A DNA stretch of 64,000 bases from Breviolum minutum Mf 1.05b.01 (GCA_000507305.1 DF241194.1:22241-86240); one strand, 5' to 3'. Shown: positions 49,525-62,140, counted from the stretch's first letter. Made by a program: numbers and translations. Notes: generated from the letters alone by a model not told the origin.

Positions 49525-51573
49525 ATGGCGAACCTGAAGGAGGCTATGAAAGCAATCCTCAACTCCCCAGCTTTGAAGAAGAGGTGCCTCAGCTCCAGTT
49601 GTCTTTCACAAAAACGTGAAAGCTTTCTAGGTTGCAAAAACACAACCTCTTCACAAATTCTCCAAAGTTTGGCAGGCCAGTGCGAAAGACTATCGTGAAG
49701 AAGCCTGATAAGCCTGCAAAGCCTGCTGGAAGGACAAATTGTTGCAACTGCTCAACATGTATACTGTAAGTAGCTCTGCCATGAAGTTCTGTTGCAACTG
49801 ATCCAGGAAGTTCTATGCCAAGACCCGCATCCTGAAGCCCACGGAGAGCCATCCTCTTGGTCCTAAGACCGTGGCCAAGTCGTATCGGTGGGCTTCTGAC
49901 TTCTTGGATAGACTTATCATGGCTTTTAGTCTGCCCACTGTGACCAAAAAAATGCAAGGTTGGAGGGTAGATGCGACGACATGCTTTTCGGGCATTGGAT
50001 GTGCTGAAACAGTGGTGGCCTCAGAAAAATCAATTAGCTGCTTTCTATATATTATCTGAGACATGCCGGCCACATCAGGCTTTGCGGTCTATGGAGCAAG
50101 CGGTGCAAGATCGTTTGGGACGTGCAGACCGTAGCAATCCGCATGTCAGGACACTGTGGGCGTGTGAGAATGATCCAGTATGCCAACAAGTATTGAAAGA
50201 CACTTTTGGTGTATGTGTCTTTGGTGATATTATGGACATGGGAGCTGGAAAACAGAATCTGTTTTGCTTCACGCACAACAAGCTCTGCCCTTGCACAGTA
50301 CCAAAAGTGACAAAACGAAACTTGGTTTGTTTGGAAACAAAGAATTATCGAATTGGTATTGAGTGGTGATGGGGGTATCCAAATGAAATTTGCTTAAATG
50401 TCACTATATGTCACTCTCATAAATTGACCTCATTACCACCCCTCAGCCAACTGCTCAGGAATCCGATTGAACGTCGCAGGTTGGGGGATTGGACTAACAT
50501 CATTTGAAAGTAAGTTGAATCCTGTTAAAAGGAGTTTTGGTGAAAAAAATGAAACAATATCCATTACATATTGCTTCCCTGTAGGTCCACCATGCCAGCC
50601 CTACTCGAAGATGGGGAAAGGTCTAAAAGATGCTGACCCCAAGTACATGGTTCATTCAAAGTATTATGGCTTAAAGGCAGGCGAGCTTCTCCTGCTGGAA
50701 AACGTGCCAGAATACGAGATGGAACGGATCGTTGCCCAGGAGATGGGAAAATCCTGGGAGGTTCAGGCAGTAGTGGTTGACCCACGGTTGTTTGGGTTCG
50801 GAACTTCACGTACCAGGGTCTATGGGCTGTGTTGGAAAAAAGGGTCTATGATCATTGATAAGGATTTCCCTATTCTGAAGACATTGGAAGCCTTGAAAGC
50901 GAGACCAACTATGTCAGCCAAAGACTATTTCTGGCAGAAAAATTGCCTCTTCTTCAAGTTGCTGACTCCATCAGAAGTTTCTGGGATGAAAAATGTAAAA
51001 AGGATACTGTTACAACAAAACAAATATCTTCCCATGTTCACATCTATTCGTATATGGATGCCTCAAATTCTTTACCCCCCAGCCCTCGCATTGAGGCTCG
51101 CAACCTTGAAGACTACAAGGACCTCGCCAAGGACTGGCAGGTGGCCGACCTGATGCAAAGGGTTTCCACTGGAAGGCAGCGAACCAATCCAGTGGATGGC
51201 TCACTCATGACTTTGACCACAAACTCTGGGCGTCTTTGGAGCAAGGCTATGTGGGTGTAAACATACGACCTATAAATCTAAATGGGGAAAGATATTGAAA
51301 ATGGATACCTAGGAAAAGTTCAAACATTTGTTTAATGTATTCAGTAGATCAACCCTGAAGGTGGAGAGAAGATTCATGTCACCGGATGAATTGCTTTCAA
51401 GCCACGTAGTGCCTGTGAATGGTAGACAGGCAAGCAGTTGCGGGGCACCAAGGCTGTCCACAACCAAGGCCTCAGACAGGTCTAAGGTGCGGATGGCGGG
51501 AAACGCCATGAACGTACCGTCCGTTGGTGCCTTTTTGATGGCGGCAATGATGATGTTTGAACCTGTGGCCTGA
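49525..51573 (+). CDS. Cytosine-5 DNA methyltransferase (stand-alone catalytic domain)
   Basis: This enzyme family moves a methyl group from S-adenosylmethionine to C5 of cytosine in DNA. The start at 49525 (agccATGgcg) gives MANLKEAMKAILNSPALKK. Motif I is DATTCFSGIGCAETV (about 49970-50020). An acidic SAM-side strand reads LWACENDPVCQQVL (50154 on). Motif IV is GPPCQPYSKMG, holding the catalytic Cys of Pro-Cys (50586-50620). Motif VI is LLLLENVPEY (50690-50715). Motif VIII is FGTSRTRVYGLC (50800-50832). Target recognition and motif IX regions are 51090-51245 and 51361-51480. Motif X is RMAGNAMNVPSVGAFL (51495-51540), with TGA at 51573. The join RLWSK|VERRFMS fixes intron 51246-51360, which has a GC donor. 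No BAH, CXXC or PWWP domain is visible. I recall dinoflagellate C5 methyltransferases as multicopy and partly retrotransposon-borne. Confidence 0.86.
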
Positions 51574-51830
51574 CTAATTGTCCAAGCCACATTGTATACC
51601 AGTCTTTTAGTGGTATTTTTGTAATTCGATAAATTACCGACTATTAAAGTCATGGATATGCACGGATCTGAGACAATGCCTGTCTACCCCAAAAAATGCG
51701 CCAAATGATAGGTGAAGTTTTCACTCCAGCAACAAGTTTGTCATCGAGTCAATGTAGATTTTCTTTATTGATGCCGAGCCATTTTTGGTTGTAGTTTTGA
51801 AACAGGTAGGGCCTAGACTGTGTTGGAACC

Positions 51831-54800
51831 ATGGGTAAGCGAGCTGCTCCGAAAAGCTCGCCTCCAGCGGCAAAAGCACAGAAGCTCAACCTGACACCAT
51901 GGGCAAGCAAAATCCACGCATCAGCTGAGTAACTGGTTTGAATATTAGCTTACTGTACACTTACATTTCAAAGTCAGGAACTTGTCAATTGATTTAATCT
52001 ATTTGAGTTCATTGACTTGCAATGAGGACCTTTGATCCAATGAAGGATCAACATCCAGTGCAATGGTTGCTAGATCACTTGAAGCCGGAAATCTACAGCC
52101 CTATGTACGACTGGATCAAAGAGGTGATGAATGCAGACCCAGGGCATCCAAACACTTGTTTGATGCCGGACCTTGGGAAAACTTGTTTGAAATGTGTTGG
52201 AGGTGTTACTGTAGAGATCATATCTCACTATTTTCTGTTAATAGCTTTCCTTTAATCATGAAACACCGAAGGACAAACCCGATGGTGTGAATGTGAAGTT
52301 TCTGGAGATGAATATCCCCATCTTTGCATTTTGCGCTAGCTGCCCAACCGATGGTCTGCCCTGCCTCGCAGATTGGATGACCCATGCTGTGTCAATTTGG
52401 ATCACAGGCTTCGAATCCTGGCGTGAGGCCATTGAAATCAAACCACTTCCTATCGCTGAGGCTAAGAAACCTTTAGTTTTTGGGTCTTTGGAAGCTGCAA
52501 AGGGGAAGGGGAGGATGTCGATCATCCTTTTCACTATTGTCTACAGCTACCTGAAGCTAAAGAACAACCTGTCTGATCCAGAGCTCCAGGACTTTGGAAA
52601 GTTTCTTGATACATTGTATTATTTTTGGGATTTCCATATAAAAGGGTCGCCTTTGGAAAATCCAAAATCCCCAAATGTCAAAGGTGATGCTGGGGGTGAG
52701 AACGTCGACTTTCATGTAATAGGATATCCCTACTTACTGAAGGGGAATGGAATATTGGCACCTAACAAAAAGCTAGAGGTGATGTTCTCAACCAAAACGT
52801 CGCCTTTCATGTGAACAAGACTTGATAATACTCAAGAGAGCAAATGATCCAACCTGCCATGGCAAGATGTCAAAGGTGATGTTCTTACCCAAAGCGTCGT
52901 CTTTGGGAAACCTGGCTCAAAGGTGACCCTTTTATAGCAAGATGTCAAAGGTGATGTTCTTACCGCCAGCGTCGTCTTTGGAAAAGTTGAAATTTGGAAA
53001 GCCCAAAGGTGACCCTTTTATACCTTCCAGTGAATTTTTAATCCTACTGTCAGAAAGTAGACCATCCCTGCTCACCACAGCAACCTTTTTCTTTGATCCT
53101 TAAAGTCCTTTAAAATTCAGAACTGAAGCTACATGTCAGTCCACCTCCTCAAGGTAGGATCTTTCCACATCTTGGTGTGAAATTGCAGGATTTCCACACT
53201 GGCGGTAAAGTTGGGTTGTAAGGCAAAAAAGGTGGCAGAATCCAATTTAAACTGTTTGTGTGAAAAGCTTTTCGTACCTTTTCGGATTGGATAGATTCAG
53301 ATGTAATTATATTTGTACGGGTTGAATTCAAGCCCAGGGCTGTTCTCCCCTAATGGCTAATTGGTGGTTTGGGGTCCAGTGGTTTAGGATGGTGATGGTT
53401 CCCATAAACAACAATCCCTTGAATAAGGGGATGACAGGAATCCAAACCACTGGGCCCCAAGCCTCCAATTAATTCAAAATCCAAACCACCATGAATGAGA
53501 GGAAAAAAATTGTATGTTTTGGGACATAAAAATGTAATGATTAAAGAGATTTTTTGTTTTAATCGGAAATCAGCGTTTGAGAAAGGGTTATCCACCAAAA
53601 GGGCCTCATGCCAAATGAATGTCCGGGGGTCTGAAAAGTTCTAAGCATCTTGGAATACAAAGCAAAATTTGGGATTTGGCCATCCCCCACTGGGAACATG
53701 ATCTAAACCAAGGTGGCTTCGATCTGTGGCAACGATGAAATGCACCTACCTGCCCCAAGGTGCTGACCAAGACTATGTGTGGAGGCGCATCCAGGTGAGT
53801 CAGCAACAAGCTGAGAAACAAAAGAAGTCCATCTTACAAATGGCGATGATTTTCCATTCGAGAACCGAGAAAATCTTACAGGACCTATTAGGGGTGAGTG
53901 TTCTCAACATTCGGATGTTTGAAAACATTTCAAAACCCAAGTAGGTATTCTACTCTATTTACCTGGGTCTCAACTATCCCCAGGAGCAAAACGGTCTTGA
54001 CTACAAGGGAGCATGGAATGCTGCGGTGGCTGAATACAACAGCTTTGGTTTGGCAGCCCATGACCCCAAACTTCAAGTGGACAAAAGTACATCCTATTTG
54101 ATGTACGGCTTCAAAGTCATTAAGCTGCAGTTGGGTCGTGTGCCACCAAAAGCTCCAATCAACGAAGTCACTATAAAATAAGGGCTGGATTCGAACCTTG
54201 TTTACCAACCGGTACAGTAAGCAAACTAAAACCTGATTACGATCCAGGTCGGCGTGGGCAAGGAGTCGTGGGCTTTGATCCAGCGGCATCTTCATGTGCA
54301 CAAGTTCGAGAACAGTGGTGCGGGGTGGAAAAAACATGAAACCATAGCCTAAAAGATCCACAAGGAAAACAAATGTTTTGGAATTGATCGGAGTTCAAAC
54401 AAATAGTAGTTTCGGAGCCCAATCGGGTCATACCTGAAGTAAAGTTGCAGGATGGTGTTTTGTTCCTCCCCAAGCCCATAAAAATTGAATCTTCCGACTC
54501 TCTCCAATTCTGTGTTCCCTGCAGCCTTCAGCAAAGAAAACCTTCTTAATGGCCGCTGGTTGCTGGGCGGTGTGCCAGCCAATGCTGAAGGTGTTTGGCA
54601 CGATACTTTGAAGACCAGCGAATTCAAACAGTTCATCTTCATCCAGCGCATCCTTTTCATGTTTGAAATCACCAAAAGAAAAGCTGGGAAAGCTCAAATT
54701 CTTAGAGTGAGTCAAGATGCTTGGGAATTTGAATGCAACATGTGTTGCTGCGCTGCTGAGACCCTATCCAAAATGAGAGAAGCAAGGGATGAGAACAATC

Positions 54801-57800
54801 TTCAGTTGTTTGAGGATGCGAAAGTGAAGACTGTGATGAATAATGTAATTGAAGGGTACTTTGATCATCTTTGATCTTTGTTTATGTTCTGTACTTTTCT
54901 TTTCTTTACTGTTCTGTCTTTCAAATATGAGATAGAATATGTCACTGTTCTGTTCGCCCCAGAACAATTTTGATGAGAATAAGACAAGCTGAGGGATTAC
55001 CACGAAGACCTGAAGCCGATGGTGGAAGCAAGAGATCCCCTTTTCAAATCAGAGAATACTACCATGTGGCAGGAAAACATGGTTCAATCACTGGCCGATA
55101 CGGAGAAACAACTGGTTGCCACCGATTCCAAGATAGAGGCAATGCAGTTATCCCAAAGCAAGTTAGCCTTTGATGCTGATGCTTTGTCTCTTGCGAGAGA
55201 TGCTAGTTTCTTGGCCGCCCTATACAAGCAGCAATCAAAGAACGATCGGGCGCACCGGTTGGCGAAGGTTATGCACATCAAACAACAGAACCAAATCGGG
55301 TCATCCCTGGTCCTTCAACATTTGGAGGTGCACGCCAAGCATGTCTCTGGACCAATTGCCAATCTCACATCCGAGGTTGACAAGGTAGGGTGGTTTTGAC
55401 ATTTAGTTGGTTCCCTGTTTCAATAAGAAAGGATAATTATTTAATTTGGTTTATCAACATTTAGTGAAAAACCTTCATTGTTAACCCTGAGGCTATTCAA
55501 GCTGCGTTGGCCCATTCGCATTGCATGGTGGTTTGGATTGACTTCATGAAATTTGGAGTGCTCAGCAAAGAGGAGCTGAACTATACAATGAACATCATGT
55601 CCAAAGTGCTTTCCAGCTTGCCTGAAAGAGCTGTGGGATTTGTGATTGCTCCCACCTGCACATCCGACCGGCGGAGCGGATTGCGGGATGAGTTGAGGTG
55701 TGGGGCTCATCAAAGATATTAAAGCAAGTTTTGAAAAATCAAGCTGGTCAAATTAAATCATATCAAGTTGTTTAATCCAGCCAAATCAAATCGCTACAGG
55801 TCAAGTTGGTATCAACTTGGAAAATCAAATATCAAGTAGTTAAAGATCAAGTTGGCCAATCAAGTTCTAAATATCAAACATCAAGTAGAATACATTCTTC
55901 CATAACATTTGCAGGAGAGTAGAGGACAAGATGGATGCGAAACACTTGGACTTCGAAGCCATCTCTCTACGGTGCGAAGAGCCACCCTCCACCAAAAAGG
56001 TGCCAATGACGTTTGCATCATGGTTGGTATTGCCATCTCAATGTGCTACCAACAAGTTTGCCACTTGCCAGCTTTTGCAGGACAAGTGCCTTGTTCCCCA
56101 ATAATACTGCTTTATGATAACTTGATGCTTTCAATTTCAAATTGTACGGAAAGGATGGAACAAATAAGTTGTAAAATCTGGTCCTGGTTTGAAATTGAAA
56201 GGTGCCTACGAGAGGTGCTACCATGGACTCCTGAGAGTCAGTATGCAGTTCCCACCGCAGAAGTATTGCATGCATCGGAGGGTATGAGGTAGGGTGGGTT
56301 CTGACGTTCATAGGACCAACCAAATTTGATTCATTAATTTTCACATCTTAGATCTGGCGAATCTGGTGCCCCTGCCATCCCCTTCCTTTGCAGGGCTTTG
56401 TCACTGCCTCAAGAGCAAGCTCAGCTGCTTTCCGGTGCAACTTTGCCGGCTGAAGTCCTTAAAGCGATATTCGCTGGGTGTCCAGAGGTGGGGAAAACAG
56501 TGAGGGTGATCAACCTGTCCCCATACGATGCATGGTTAGAAAGGATTTGCCTTAAGTGGCACATTGAGAACCCTGAGCGGGATGTCCGGTGTTTGTCTTT
56601 GACTACCAACATGCAAGCGATGGAGTATTCCCAAAAGGTTTGCGCCATGCTTTTGCTGGAGGACTCTTTGGGTTTTTCAAAGCATGATGCAGTGCCTTGT
56701 CACTTGTGACTTGAAAATACTGAGCTCTCTATCAAATATCTGATTTGCATCTCATTGATGAAAAATTAGTTTTCGCCTGTATATGATTGCAAATCATGGT
56801 GGAAATACCTAGTCACCTGGAGGACTGGAAAGAGGAGTGTCGCATTCTTGGGCCTAATGTGAGGCAATGGGATCCTAATCCCCCACAAGCTGAAACTCTT
56901 AACGTGAACGAGATCCAGCTCAAACTTGCAAAGATTTCCGTGGACCCTTCCAAACAAGGGTGGGAATCATTCCGAATCACCTTGAGCAACGAGGTTCGAG
57001 CATTGCATCTCAATGACCCTGTTCATGCTCCAGCGTGGAAAGACCTGATCGTCGACTTCGATCGCAAGCGTCCTGTCTCCAATCCTTGACCATAAAAGAT
57101 ACTGATGACCATCATCAACACAATCATCTTATCACTTTATCTAGCCCTTTGAGTTTTCAAGCATCGGGTGTCTTTTTCCTCTTTGTGTACTGTAGTAGGA
57201 TACATACATTATCCCTGGCTCCTTAGCCCACCCATGTCACAGGCGAGTCATCATCATCATCATCATCATCATGATCATCTTTGCCATCATCATGATCATC
57301 TTTGTCATCATCATCATCAAGATCATCTTTGTCATCATCATCATCATCATCATCATCCTCATCATCATCATCATCATCATCCTCATCGGCATATTTTGGA
57401 GCCCCATCACCTTCACCATCATTGTCACCCTGGTTCCAGGTTTTGTGGCAATATGGTACCAACAGAACAAGTAGAACAGCAAATGGTGCCGGCTGATGAA
57501 GAGGAGCCTACTCTTGAACCATGGAAGTTGGAACCAACAAGCTTGGAATCATTGCTGGAGAGGTACATCGTGGAAAACAAGCTTCCAGGGCGATCACCAG
57601 GGACCACAATCTATATTGTTCAAGCAAAGGCAAGAGATGGTACCACCAATGAATGCCTTCCAAATCAATCCAAAAAGATGTTCTTAGATGCTTGGTTGCA
57701 AACTACTTGGGTGATACTTTGAGATTTGACTTTGGATTGTATCAAACATATTCTGTATCAATTTGAAATATCTGTTCGAGGTGATTGAACCTATTTTCCA

Positions 57801-59977
57801 TATCTCTTTCATTGAACCCAAAGCCGCCTACCCATACCAAAGCAACTATTTGAGGCGGCACACCAAGATCTCGACATCAGCAATGGCGACTACCAGATTT
57901 GCCACGGAAAGAGCACTTTCCTCAAACCGGAGAAGGTTGCAAAGATACAGCGAGAACATACTGGAACAGGCCAGGGGTTTTTCATGCCAGAATGATAGCT
58001 TGATAAGATGAAGTCATCATTCTAGATCTGTAAGGTTACAACTTGGAACGATTGATCAGCAACCAACAACTTGGAACCGTAGCCGTTTCTTGATCGAACA
58101 TTGAGCGCTCAGCAGAGCTCAGTGTGAGTGTGAAAGTTGCAAACAACTCCTACCGGTATGGCATCTTTGGATACCATCTTGGCTAAGCATGGGATTGGAC
58201 AGGAGAAACTTCATACTTGTCACATTGTTTGTTTTGCTTTATGTTGCCATCTTCTATCTCTCAGCATTATGTATTGGAAGCGTTGATTCTTTTGCAGGAC
58301 TTGAACAAAATGCTGGGGCAAGATCCTGGTGCCCTTCAAACACCATCTCCCCATCCCAGTGCCCAACACTTAGTCTCTTGTGTTATTGAATTGCCATCCC
58401 GATGAAAAGAAAATCAATCGTCATCTAGTTTTGATATGCTTCAATGGGTTGAAAGTTAATCTGCTCCAGCCAACAAGACAACACTTTGAGGCTGGTGTGT
58501 TTTCTCCAGCAGATTCGAATCTCAGTGGCGAGAAGGCTGCGCCTGCGCTTCCAATGACGACAGCAAAGCCTGGTGGTGGCCGTGCTGAGAAGGTGTTGAG
58601 CCCAGAACAGTTAGCTTCATTGAAAGCAGAAGTGGCAAGTGCAGCAAAAGGATCAGCTGCAGAAAAAAAAAGGCGAAGGTGGAGGAAAAGGAAAAACTGG
58701 GGAAGGACGAAAAGAAGGAAGTCGAAAAGAAGGGTGAGAAGCCCAAATTAGGCAGGGGTGTGGCTGCCAGGTTGGCTGCTCAGAAGGTTTTGGCCTCCTT
58801 AGTTACTCATTCTGGCTCCTCTGGTTCTAAAAAAACAAAGGGAGAGAGTGAGATGAAGAGCAAGGGGAAAGGACGAGGCAGAGGACGAGGCAAAGGAAAT
58901 GTGAAGAAGACTGCTACCAAACGTAAGGGCAAAGGTGGAGGAAAAGGATCTGAGAAGGCAGGGTCAACCAAAACAATGATGATGTCAAAAACAAATGTTT
59001 CAAACCAAGATCTACATCATTCTACATCCAATTCATGCAAGTTATGTCAATCATAGTGATGAATAAACATTACCTGACCTTACCCGCCACTAGCTGCCCC
59101 TCAGGGTGCCTCGAGGAACAAAGGCCGCGCGAGCAAAGATGACGAGGAGACCTTACATAAATTCCAGCACATTGTAAATTCATCAATCCTTGAATGAGTC
59201 AGTTTCGTTTGTCAGCTGCTATTAATATAACAGAACATACTTGAATTTGATTCAATTCTATGTCACTCTTCATCGGTTTTTTAAGGATAATTTCTTAGTT
59301 TCTTGAAACCCATCAACTTTCATTGAAACAAAGGAGATCGCTGAAGTTGCTGAATGTGAAAGCAGCCCCGAGATTGAAGTTCTGGATGATGTTGGCATGG
59401 CTACTCAAAAGTCTCATGATTCGGATGCTAGCGATGGACTTTCCCAAGACACCCTAGAACTTCCTGGGAACGGTGAAGGTGAGGAATCAACTGAGGTCAA
59501 CCCTCCCAAGAGCCCACCCCCACCAAACATGCGTGGGCTCTACTGGAAGGTGGTGCATGAGGTGGTGCATTAGGCCCAGGGACGGATTCGCAAAGAAAAT
59601 CCCGATATGAAGCAAGGAAATCCTCAAGCTGGCACGTGAAGAGTGGCTTGGCAGCATTGATCGCTGAAACTTCAAACTTTTTGAGTGTCAGAAACTTCCA
59701 ACTCTAAGAATTTCATTGCATTTCAGTAGCTTTCAGTAAAAGATAATGGCATTGATTGAAATTGTTCGGTACAAGATTTTCACGAAACGTCTTTCCTAGG
59801 TGGGAGACCCATCCAGAGCGGATCAATGTCTTGAAGACAATGTCAGCATCTGATTTGTCCAAGCGTCGCATGAAGCCTGATGCCTCAAGGAAGGTGGTGC
59901 CAAGTGATGCCTCTGCGAAGGCTGCAGCGGCAAAGAAAGCTAGTTCTTTGAAGGGCAAAGCCCACAAAACCAAATGA
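51831..59977 (+). CDS. Long unrecognised multi-exon gene with a Lys/Gly/Arg-rich tail
   Basis: The start at 51831 has good context (accATGGGT) and reads MGKRAAPKSSPPAAKAQKLN. Coding stretches in order: 52022-52185 (DQHPVQWLLDHLKPEIY); 52280-52620 (ADWMTHAVSIWITGFESW); 53733-53890; 53985-54176 (GLDYKGAWNAAVAEYNSFGL); 54524-54860 (NGRWLLGGVPANAEGVWHD; CNMCCCAAETL); 55000-55387, helical, coiled-coil-like, ending at gtaggg; 55480-55698; 55918-56030; 56394-56690 (VRVINLSPYDAWLERICLKW); 56796-57087; 57441-57718; 57780-58000; 58490-58980 (KGRGRGRGKGNVKKTATKRK); 59335-59570 (acidic); 59803-59977 (LSKRRMKPDASRK ... KAHKTK, TGA). No catalytic domain was recognised. I infer one gene from the single strand and regular spacing; it could be two. 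The basic tail suggests nucleic-acid contact. Confidence 0.55.
52637..53022. repeat. Inverted-ended element with internal 75-base direct repeats
   Basis: TATAAAAGGGTCGCCTTTGG at 52637-52656 is complementary, with one mismatch, to 53003-53022. An interior copy of the right end lies at 52918-52936. Inside, GCAAGATGTCAAAGGTGATG... starts at 52862 and again at 52937 (period 75), and looser copies start near 52673 and 52776. It overlaps or follows the 3' edge of a coding-like exon, so an open frame here may run into the element. Confidence 0.7.
53363..53466. mobile_element. Inverted-repeat element, 104 bases
   Basis: Bases 53363-53385 pair with 53444-53466 (20 of 23). The left end is entered by CCTAATGGCTAATTGG (53349-53364), which also occurs at 30941-30956 in an intron of the PIF1-type helicase. 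Non-coding and likely intronic. Confidence 0.6.
55736..55890. repeat. Degenerate ATCAAGTT repeat in an intron
   Basis: Words such as ATCAAGTT, CAAGTTGG and AATATCAA recur at irregular spacing. A similar A/C-rich, CTTCAA-containing stretch lies at 60030-60160. Confidence 0.55.
57246..57390. repeat. (CAT)n compound microsatellite just upstream of an exon
   Basis: CAT triplets interrupted by GATCATCTTTG segments, which suggests an older expansion with a 30-base higher-order unit. It ends about 50 bases before the acceptor at 57440. Frames reading poly-His, poly-Asp or poly-Met here are artefacts. Confidence 0.9.
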
Positions 59978-60273
59978 GGTAGGTTGTAGCAGCTTTGATT
60001 TGAAAAACACCAAGCCTTGCCCAGAGCTATTTGATATCAAGATGATTTCACCCAAACTAGAAGCTTCAAACTAGAAGCTATTCAATATGCATCAAATCAA
60101 ACTATATAGAGGCTTCAACTTCCGGTTTTATAAGCTTCAAGTTGGATATCAACACGATTTAATTTGGAAACTCTGTGGATTGGCAATGGTGCCTTTTTGG
60201 GGACATGTTTGCTACTCAATTTGAGTAGTGTCTTAGATCTTAGTGAAGTCTGTCTGGCTGGATCCAGACATGC

Positions 60274-61330
60274 GTGGTGTCTTACAACATCTTAGTGGCA
60301 GGGTTTGACATGCGTGAGCGACCAAAAGAGAAGTGTGAAAACCTTGCAATACACATCTTTCTGAGAGGTTGGCAGACTGACTTTTTAGTAATAATAAACA
60401 GTCAGTTTGTAGTCCAAAGCGAGTTGAGTGAGCAAGCCACACCATCCGTTTCTTCATTGTTTTTAACTTGCTGCCAGGGGATCCAATGGCCAATACTATC
60501 CCTTGCAAATGGACGAGCGATCAATGTAAGATCGTGTTGGAGATGCCTTCGGAAACAAGCAAGGCTTGCAAAGATGCCGAGCCTTGCACGATTCGCAACT
60601 TGCTGCAGGAATTCGAGGAAAGCAATGTCGTTGACGTCAGCTTGCACCAGCACTCCTGTGAGCGCCCGGGCGCAGAGGATACTTCAGGCTCCTTCTATCA
60701 AACCGTTGTTACCTTCTATCAAACCTTTGGAGTTGCAGGAAATTAATCATTCAAACAAAACCACATGAGTCTTGCTGTAGTGTGAAAGCTTGAAGCTGTG
60801 ACTTCATGTTGCCTTGCATATTGATAGTATCTAATTCATTTGCCAGATCAAGACTTCTACCTGGTGAAGCCGGACAAAACGGTGCCCATTTTCTCTTGGA
60901 CTCCTGGCATTGGCAATATGAAGTTTTCCACGGCGGCATCAGTCTTCACAGCTGAGGCCATGCTGAACCCATGGCAAGGGTATACAACTAGCTGTTACTG
61001 TGATTTTTGTCTACATGTTGTTTTTGCTGGTGCTTCAGGCTGATTTCTGAAATCTGATTAGTTTCTTTGCAGGAACTTGAAGCCAGCCGAACTTTGCAAA
61101 AGATTTGGCGTGTGGCATACTTGAAGCCAGAGAAGGACTGAAAAAACATCATCAAGCTGAGAAATTGAAATTTGTTGTTTTGATTCGATCGAATTCACAT
61201 TGCAGGAGGTGCGGCCACGAAACTTGGTCCCAATGGGGGTCTTGCAAAATAGTCATTCAATTTGAATTTGATCTGAATGAGTGTGAAACAAGAGTGGTAC
61301 CAAGTACAGCTAAATTTTGTTTCTAGCGCT
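60274..61330 (+). CDS. Unrecognised gene fragments
   Basis: Coding-like stretches: 60480-60740, containing MANTIPCKWTSDQCKIVLEM, a Cys/Glu-rich part and SGSFYQTVVTFYQTFGV; 60845-60980 (FYLVKPDKTVPIFSWTPGIG, then STAASVFTAEAMLNPW); and short pieces at 61070-61120 and 61204-61250. No domain or start was identified. It may be a separate small gene between the Lys-rich gene and the RING gene. Confidence 0.4.
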
Positions 61331-61837
61331 GGAACAAGTGGTGTGTCATCTCAGGTAAGCCATTGTACTTTCTCAAGAATGATATGTCTATGTCTGCTGG
61401 TGAAGTGGTGCGATTGGTTTAAAACCAATCACTTTGCGGAGTGAACGATGTGATGCGAATGGTTCAATGCCAATCACACTGAAGAGTGTGAGGGGTGATC
61501 CATTGGTTTTTTTTGTGGATAGATCACTTTGAAAAAATATCCGATTCAAGTGCCATTCCTTCCTGTAGAGAAGGTAACAGTTTGAACTAGATTTTGTGGT
61601 TTTATGCATCCACATGATCCAATGGCTTTTGGGTTTGGTATGAACCAAAAAGATCTGATACCAAAAGAGCCGAGCCAGGTGAAAAAGTCAAGCTGCTTTC
61701 TTCTGTTGCGATTCACTTTGAATCAAAGATTCCCTAGACTCCCTAGACCATACAAAAGAAAAAGAAAAATACAAGGTTTGTAAATCATAAAAGATGAATC
61801 CCAAAGACCATACCTTGAAAAAGAACCATATCAACAT

Positions 61838-62140
61838 GATATACCAGGATCCTAAAAACAAAGACATACCAGGAAAAGCACCCACTTGGATACCAGGATG
61901 GAAAAAACCCCAAAAGTTTAGGATTTTGAAACCAATGATTATACATGATATACCATGAAAGTTATCCACTTGGAGACCAGGATCCAGCAAATGATCTTTA
62001 AACCAATGATTCAACATTATATTTCAGGAAAGTATTTTTGGATACCAGGATCCAGCAAAATTCCCAATGATTAGGATCTGAACCAATGATTCACCAGGAT
62101 ATATCAGGAAAAGCACCCACTTGGATACCAGGATCGAATA
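61838..62140. repeat. Degenerate tandem repeat, about four units of 70-85 bases
   Basis: Units share ACCAATGATT, GATATACCAGGAAAAG, CACCCACTTGGATACCAGGAT and CCAGCAAA blocks. They begin near 61838, 61930, 62003 and 62084. No coding signal. Confidence 0.85.

Noticed and set aside
57168..57722. Frame with a long poly-His run
   Set aside because: The His run is a (CAT)n microsatellite in an intron. Only the part from about 57441 on looks like an exon.
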